Source of the DNA: Archivesica marissinica
Lineage: Eukaryota; Mollusca; Bivalvia; Venerida; Vesicomyidae
Assembly (NCBI GenBank): GCA_014843695.1
Contig: CM026403.1
Location: forward strand, 9,564,722 to 9,628,721
Reading direction: 5' to 3'
Length of the DNA stretch: 64,000 nt
A program made the position numbers and the translations under genes. The notes under the pieces were generated by a model that saw only the letters and a program-made list of their open reading frames with translations, did no database searches and had not been told where the DNA came from. Shown here piece by piece: positions 58,022 through 64,000 of this stretch (positions within the stretch are counted from its first letter, which is position 1; each line of letters opens with the position of its first letter).

Positions 58022-58543
58022 ACTAACTAGCAGCTGTTTCTCGGAATGGATAAGAGACACACAATCAATAAACCAAATGGATACATTATTTACATAAATA
58101 AAAGGAGCGTCTTTGAAGAATATAAAACAGGTTTTGGAAACAATTCTAATCAGAGGTATAGTAGTGAAAATAATTCTAAGCTGGTCGGATACAGGTTTGT
58201 TCCGAAAGTCATTTTCATATAATGAGGCTTTCTCTAAGAGAACAGCTCTCAAATCATCATACAGTGAACATTCTAATAATACATGGATTTCGTCTACTAA
58301 TACATTACAGAGAGGGCACCTACGTTCATCAAGTGGTAAATTCTCATACCTTCTCGTTTCTTTACGCAATGGAGCAACTCCACATCTAAATTTACATAAT
58401 GCTGATCTGTGACGTGTGGGTACAATCATTTTACAATATACTTCTGTTTGAAATTTAAATTTAAATGTACAGTAGGTTCTAAGCTTATTGCGACCACGTC
58501 CAGAGACACGCCTTTTCTCGCGACGAACGTTGCGAATGCACAT
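58022..58543 (-). pseudogene. LINE C-terminal fragment, converging on the previous one
   Basis: The minus-strand frame reads RSALCKFRCGVAPLRKETRR, YENLPLDERRCPLCNVLVDE, IHVLLECSLYDDLRAVLLEK: the R/C-rich lead and C-x2-C-x7-H-x4-C cluster of LINE C-termini. Near its end a shift of frame gives LQRRSFYLCK and a stop, the same ending pattern as at 6860 (MERRNILYKT), so it belongs with that lineage. It abuts tail-to-tail the (TTC)n tail of the plus-strand LINE. Confidence 0.7.
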
Positions 58544-59256
58544 GTCAGCTGCACTACATTAGTTGGAAACCCTCATACGAAATTGTATACAATGAGAACA
58601 CATAGGTTCATCGAAGCAAATGCAATAGCGAAGTAAATATTGTAAATTGATAAAACAAATGGTGTGGGCATCAATATTTACCGAAAACCCTGCACATCAA
58701 TTGTCAATGCCCAATCATCCATGTATTTGGAGTTTTTGTCTAGAACCAACATTAGATATGTGAAATAGGAGGGCGACATATCAATATATATAAATATATT
58801 GCAAATTTCAAAAATACACATTTTGCCAGACTTTTCCAACTTTATTAAGCAATGAGAGACATCGGTCAGTTACTGCCCCTGAATACTCCCTAAAAGTAGA
58901 TAGGTCATATTAAGTGTTTCCCTCTGTTTTTATCGTTGTTTCCTTTGCACTATATCCTAGCAATTTTATTCCACTATCGCCATATATGATTATTAAATTA
59001 CTATATCTCAACAGATCTCCTACAGTATAATTATGCAATGGGTACTTATTTGTAAAACAATGATATCAGTTAATTAACACGCTTTTGATAAATTCACAAT
59101 TATCATACCGCAACATCTGGTTAGGGAACAACTGTAAAAACAAAGGATTCTAACTAAAAGGACCTATTCACATTTTGGAATAAATCAGACTTTATCGGCC
59201 AAGGGAGGTAATAGAAAATTAGAGATGTCTCCAGCGAAATGCTTGATGCAGAGTAG
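58544..59256. other. No gene seen
   Basis: Nothing recognised in about 700 bp. Confidence 0.4.
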
Positions 59257-59523
59257 TTATATTTTATATTTCGGGTTTTACGCCTGCATCAGCACCATTT
59301 TGGGCTATATCGCCGGCGGGCAGTTTAACTAACAACACCTTTCCTGGGCAGGCTCCAGCGATTAACCAGTACTTGGGTGCATCAACATCCGTAAGAAACT
59401 GCCAACTTGTTCATATAAAGAGACACGGTCTGAGCTGGGCTCGAACCTGTGATCATCAGTGATGATAGGTTACAGTGTTGTACAAGTCAGCGACCTTAAC
59501 CACTCGACCACGGAGGCGGACAT
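59257..59523 (-). mobile_element. SINE C copy, alternative tail, clear target duplication
   Basis: Flanked by TGATGCAGAGTAG at about 59244-59256 and 59523-59535. Head on minus strand TGGTCGAGTGG with box B-like GGTTCGAGCCC, body GTTTCTTACGGATGTTGATG. The 3' end is the CCGGCGATATAGCCC...GTAAAACCCG tail, not the stem-loop tail of the other copies. Confidence 0.9.
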
Positions 59524-59846
59524 GATGCAGAGTAGAAGAAGAGTAGAAGATTGAGAGATAAAATATGATTAAATTAAATATGCACATATTTCTGATGCGC
59601 AAGACTCAAGGAGTGTTCTTATCTATCTGCAAAATGTTAAATATTCAATTTTACTAAATAAACATGCATTGATTTAAAGAAGATATTCAAATCCATTTCC
59701 CACAATTCAGCTATCCTGCAAGATCCATAGACAACATTGATAGGGTGAGAGTGCTACCTTGTATGATAAAATTATTCCACCATGAAGCCAGCCATCCAAC
59801 TAAGCAAATGTAGATGCATAGGAATTGAAGTGTGTTTGGTTCGGGG
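59524..59846. other. No gene seen
   Basis: Nothing recognised. Confidence 0.35.
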
Positions 59847-60130
59847 ACAGACGGATCTGTAGTCCAGTGGTAGCACGCTGGACTGGTAATCCAGGGATCG
59901 CAGGTTCGATCCCCCGTCTGACCCTAATAAAAATAAGAGTCAGATGGGATGTTAAACCGAGGTCTCGTGTCGGTGCTGTACACCGTGCATGTAAATGAAC
60001 CAGAGGAGACTCTGGAATGGGTATCTGTCTGTATCATGCACTATCCTCCAAAAATACAAAATGACTAATCTCTTCAGGAGGCGTCGCTCATATGGGCAAC
60101 CGGTAGCGACGATAAATAAACGTAAAAACA
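59847..60130 (+). mobile_element. SINE B copy
   Basis: Head box A TAGTCCAGTGG and box B GGTTCGATCCC both match the consensus; anticodon-like arm CTGGA-CTGGTAA-TCCAG. Body CAGAGGAGACTCTGGAATGG, tail CATATGGGCAACCGGTAGCG and AATAAACGTAAAAACAC. A short gap lies after ACCCTAATAAAAATAA. Confidence 0.9.
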
Positions 60131-60164
60131 CACTTCCTTCGGGGTTTAAAGTCACACTAAGAGC

Positions 60165-60400
60165 TTTTGTCTTATGACGACTGTCCAGCTATTGTTGGTG
60201 GAGTAAGACCCCGGGCGCCCCCCCCCCGAGCACAAGTGATGCATTGACGGGTACCCTAATAGAACCATCGACCTACCGCAAGCCAGCTGGATAGCTTTCT
60301 CACATGAAATAATTCGACACCACCAGTGGGATTCGAACCTGCAGCGGCGAGGGGCAAGTGAGGGGCAAGTCAACGACTGTAACCACTCGGCCACGGATGA
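60165..60400 (-). mobile_element. SINE E copy with full head
   Basis: Minus strand: GTCATCCGTGGCCGAGTGGT (box A TGGCCGAGTGG), a duplicated CTTGCCCCTCA in the anticodon arm, box B GGTTCGAATCC, then core GTGAGAAAGCTATCCAGCTG and GCTTGCGGTAGGTCGATGGT, ending AGCTGGACAGTCGTCATAAG. A poly-G tract is inside. Confidence 0.8.
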
Positions 60401-60517
60401 CTCCAGGAATTAAAGTAATATATCTGTTCAAAAACATCCTCTGAGCTAGCTTAGTAACGTATTTGTGGACGAATATAAAACGGAGGAAGCGTGCCGCTCA
60501 GGATTGTACCATATATA

Positions 60518-62025
60518 GGGAGTCCAAAAAGAAACGATACCTGGTGTTTATGTGTCTATAATTTCAACATTTATTAAGAAAATTCTTTGAAAATTCATAA
60601 GATGATAGTCCAATATGTTTGAAAGAGGAGCACATAAAGCATAATGAGCCTCCGAAACTGTCTGCTGCGTGATGACGTAATTCGTCGGACAGGGGTCTAA
60701 TGGAGTTTTCACACAGACGTCAATACCGAGTATGGGCACCATTTGCGTCTCTCACTGCAATGCACCGACGTCGCATCGAACGGAAGAGTGTCTGAATCTC
60801 TTGCTGGTCAATATTTGTCCACTCCTGACGCAAAACATCCCTCAGTTGGTTTAACGTTACCGGCTGACGTCGTCTGACGCGGCGGTCTAACGTATCCCAC
60901 AAATGTTCTATGGGTGACAAGTCTGGTGACAAAGCAGGCCACGGCAGGGTTTCAATATTGTTCTGCTCCAATAATGTGGTAGAAATCCGAGCAGTATGAC
61001 ACCTGGCGTTGTCCTGTTGGAACAGTGTGACGTTTCTGTTGGCGTTAAAGAACGGCACAACAACTGGCGCATGGATCTCATCATAGTACCGCTGGGCGTT
61101 TAGGTTCCCGTCCACCACTAACAGTTCAGTGCGACTGCCGAAGGTGATACCGCCCCACGACATAACGCTTCCGCCCCCGAACAGATCGACCTGACGTACA
61201 CATGCGTCGGCGTAACGTTCACCGCGTCTGCGATATACCCGCTCTCTGCCATCCGCTCGACGCAAACAGAACCGCGATTCATCGCTAAACATCACCGAAT
61301 TCCACTGTAACCGAGTCCAGCGAGCACGTTCCGTCGTCCATTCCCGCCGTACGTCACGGTGACGTCGCGTCAGGATGGGCCCAACGTATGGCCGATAGGC
61401 ACGAATGCTACGTTCACAGAGCCGGTTCCTGACTGTTTGTGCACTGATGGGATTGTTGGTCATCCCAGGAGTAACGGCAGCTGTGTGCTTAGCAGGTAGG
61501 AACCGGTCACGTAAATGTGACGTCCGAATGTGACGGTCCTGTTCACGCGTCGTCACACGTGGTCGACCAGATCTTGGACGGTCGTCCACCGATCCATGTG
61601 TTCGATAACGTCGAAGTAGACGTGTTATCGTGATCCGCGTAACCCCGAGTCGATTTGCGACGTCACGCTGACGTAAACCGCCGTCAATCATGCCAATGGC
61701 ACGCATTCTCTGATTGCGGTTTAGCCTAGGCATTTTGTTAGAGGTAACACTGGGTATGTAAGGTGTATTTCCTCGATGATATTGCAATACCAGTACAATA
61801 AACCGGTTTTCCGATTTGTACATGTGTAGGAAGTTGTCTTTGTTGAGGAGCACATGCAAATCGGAAATTCGGCGTTCCAGGATTATCGGGTGTTTATTTA
61901 CCTGTGTTTATGGTTGGCTGGCAATAAGATACCCGGTACTGATACGTAATAATATATTAAACCTTTCTATGGTTTTATCCGTTTTACGTCATTTTTAGTT
62001 TGGTATCGTTTCTTTTTTGACTCAG
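60518..62025 (-). mobile_element. Tc1-like DNA transposon with intact transposase
   Basis: Right inverted repeat is as in the 26.7-kb copy. The left one has about three changes at its outer end (GGGAGTCCAAAAAGAAACGA). TA on both sides. 1,508 bp. An ~8-base stretch (ACGTTGCA) near 28050 of the other copy is absent here. Confidence 0.95.
60720..61733 (-). CDS. Tc1-family transposase (DD34E)
   Basis: Cuts and pastes its own transposon by binding the terminal repeats and inserting at TA. The frame stays open upstream to 61859, but MPRLNRNQRM at 61733 is the likely start because the product is then 337 residues, the usual Tc1 size, and begins at the DNA-binding domain. Seen: helix-turn-helix (RQRDVANRLGVTRITITRLL, 21-40), GRPR box at 56-59, second DNA-binding half, FSDESRF with Asp151, FQQDNARCH with Asp241 and SPIEHLWD with Glu276, 34 residues apart. 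All three catalytic residues are present and no break is seen, so the protein could be active. One terminal repeat is slightly mutated. Confidence 0.92.
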   Translation of the reverse strand: MPRLNRNQRMRAIGMIDGGLRQRDVANRLGVTRITITRLLRRYRTHGSVDDRPRSGRPRVTTREQDRHIRTSHLRDRFLPAKHTAAVTPGMTNNPISAQTVRNRLCERSIRAYRPYVGPILTRRHRDVRREWTTERARWTRLQWNSVMFSDESRFCLRRADGRERVYRRRGERYADACVRQVDLFGGGSVMSWGGITFGSRTELLVVDGNLNAQRYYDEIHAPVVVPFFNANRNVTLFQQDNARCHTARISTTLLEQNNIETLPWPALSPDLSPIEHLWDTLDRRVRRRQPVTLNQLRDVLRQEWTNIDQQEIQTLFRSMRRRCIAVRDANGAHTRY

Positions 62026-62134
62026 TATATATAAATGTGCACTTGGTTAGAGTGAACATTTTATACTGATATATAGAAGCAATAAATAGGCAAATTTGGT
62101 ATCAAAATGTGGACAAATGTATTGGCTACACGAT

Positions 62135-63240
62135 GGTTTACTTTTAATTGACATTGGCTACACGATGGTTTACTTTTAATTGACATTGGCTACACGATGG
62201 TTTACTTTTAATTGACATTGGCTACACGTTGGCTACACGATGGTTTACTTTTAATTGACATTGGCTACACGGTGGTTTACTTTTAATTGAAATTGGCTAC
62301 ACGATGGTTTACTTTTAATTGACATTGGCTACACGTTGGTTTACTTTTAATTGACATTGGCTACACGGTGGTTTACTTTTAATTGACATTGGCTACACGT
62401 TGGTTTACTTTCAATTGACATTGGCTACACGTTGGCTACACGTTGGTTTACTTTTAATTGACATTGGTTACACGTTGACTACACGTTGGTTTACTTTTAA
62501 TTGACATTGGCTACACGATGGTTTACTTTTAATTGACATTGGTACGATGGTTTACTTTTTATTGACATTGGCTACACGATGGTTTACTTTTAATTGACAT
62601 TGGCTACACGACGGTTTACTTTTAATTGACATTGGCTACACGTTGGTTTACTTTTAATTGAAATTGGCTACACGATGGTTTACTTTTAATTGACATTGGC
62701 TACACGATGGTTTACTTTTAATTGACATTGGCTACACGTTGGTTTACTTTTAATTGACATTGGCTACACGACGGTTTACTTTTAATTGACATTGGCTACA
62801 CGTTGGTTTACTTTTAATTGAAATTGGCTACACGATGGTTTACTTTTAATTGACATTGGCTACACGATGGTTTACTTTTAATTGACATTGGCTACACGTT
62901 GGTTTACTTTTAATTGACATTGGCTACACGACGGTTTACTTTTAATTGACATTGGCTACACGTTGGTTTACTTTTAATTGAAATTGGCTACACGATGGTT
63001 TACTTTTAATTGACATTGGCTACACGATGGTTTACTTTTAATTGACATTGGCTACACGTTGGTTTACTTTTGATTGAAATTGGCTACACGACGGTTTACT
63101 TTTAATTGAAATTGGCTACACGACGGTTTACTTTTAATTGAAATTGGCTACACGACGGTTTACTTTTAATTGAAATTGATTACACGATGGTTTACTTTTA
63201 ATTGAAATTGATTACACGATGGTTTACTTTTAATTGAAAT
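62135..63240 (+). repeat. 32-bp array, ~34 copies
   Basis: Unit ATTGGCTACACGATGGTTTA then CTTTTAATTGAC. CGATGG, CGTTGG, CGACGG and GAAATTGG variants recur in a repeated order (about 62560-62760, 62760-62880, 62880-63060), showing higher-order duplication. Short duplications of GGCTACACGTT occur near 62220 and 62430. Confidence 0.95.
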
Positions 63241-63299
63241 TTGATAATTATATAATTATTTTACATGTGAATATAAGTATATGGAGATAATCTCAATAA

Positions 63300-64000
63300 A
63301 CGTTAAAGCGGAATTACATCGTAATAAAGGATGTTTACCTTAAAGCGGAATTACATCGTAATAAAGGATGTTTACCTTAAAGCGGAATTACATCGTAATA
63401 AAGGATGTTTACCTTAAAGCGGAATTACATCGTAACAAAGGATGTTTACCTTAAAGCGGCATTACATCGTAATAAAGGATGTTTACATTAAAGCGGCATT
63501 ACATCGTAATAAAGGATGTTTACCTTAAAGCAGCATTACATCGTAATAAAGGATGTTTACCTTAAAGCGGAATTACATCGTAATAAAGGATGTTTACCTT
63601 AAAGCAGCATTACATCGTAATAAAGGATGTTTACCTTAAAGCGGAATTACATCGTAATAAAGGATGTTTACCTTAAAGCAGCATTACATCGTAATAAAGG
63701 ATGTTTACCTTAAAGCGGAATTACATCGTAATAAATGATGTTTACCTTAAAGCAGCATTACATCGTAATAAAGGATGTTTACCTTAAAGCAGCATTACAT
63801 CGTAATAAAGGATGTTTACCTTAAAGCGGCATTACATCGTAATAAAGGATGTTTACCTTAAAGCGGCATTACATCGTAATAAAGGATGTTTACCTTAAAG
63901 CGGCATTACATCGTAATAAAGGATGTTTACCTTAAAGCAGCATTACATCGTAATAAAGGATGTTTACCTTAAAGCAGCATTACATCGTAATAAAGGATGT
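63300..64000 (+). repeat. 37-bp array, ~19 copies, runs off the window
   Basis: Unit TTAAAGCGGAATTACATCGT, AATAAAGGATGTTTACC. GCGGAA, GCGGCA and GCAGCA variants. The unit matches the left end of the TTAA-flanked MITE at 37919. Confidence 0.95.

Noticed and set aside
59847..59925. tRNA gene (good box A, anticodon arm and box B)
   Set aside because: The same head recurs with a common body and tail in eight places, so it is a SINE head; the acceptor stem does not close as in a real tRNA.

Overview
The window looks like intergenic or accessory DNA from an animal nuclear genome, most likely a lophotrochozoan and probably a mollusc (inference). It is AT-rich. It carries a rhodopsin-type GPCR exon with a eukaryotic splice acceptor, tRNA-derived SINEs, non-LTR retrotransposon fragments, Tc1 transposons, many foldback/MITE-like elements and a very high load of tandem repeats. 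Nothing bacterial or viral was seen. By eye, tandem arrays cover about 18 kb, just under 30% of the window.

Layout. 0-1.2 kb: terminal exon of a 7TM receptor (minus strand), the only likely host gene. 1.5-7.2 kb: foldback MITEs, SINE pieces, two opposed AT-rich arrays and a LINE 3' end. 7.5-9.8 kb: SINEs and a Helitron-like element with an internal 36-bp array. 10.6-22.8 kb: a 56-bp satellite split by a 7.4-kb tyrosine-recombinase (YR) retrotransposon. That element has A1...B1-A2...B2 split direct repeats, gag, RT/RNase H and YR genes, all frameshifted, plus an inserted stretch with a transposase-like ORF and a P2X7-C-like domain. 23-25 kb: a SINE and a 35-bp array resembling its head. 26.7-28.2 kb: dead Tc1 copy. 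28.6-33 kb: 57-, 45- and 44-bp arrays. 33-41.3 kb: LINE ends, two copies of one MITE family, SINEs and palindromes. 42.6-43.2 kb: second Helitron-like copy. 43.6-44.8 kb: a large foldback with a SINE inside. 46.3-50.5 kb: a perfect 69-bp array and a 2.5-kb 31-bp array that grows out of a SINE head. 51-60.4 kb: SINEs and LINE 3' fragments. 60.5-62.0 kb: Tc1 copy with an intact transposase. 62.1-64.0 kb: 32-bp and 37-bp arrays, the latter continuing past the window edge.

The main theme is satellite birth from transposable-element ends. At least four arrays have a unit recognisable in an element terminus present in the same window: the 31-bp array (SINE B head), the 35-bp array (SINE F head), the 37-bp array (TIR of a TTAA-flanked MITE) and the 36-bp arrays (inverted terminus of a Helitron-like element). 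The YR element sits in a satellite monomer with no target duplication, as expected for tyrosine-recombinase integration. The SINE families share 3' tails (A with D, B with C), which suggests shared LINE partners and module exchange. I did not find a coherent multi-gene system in the sense of a pathway or defence locus.
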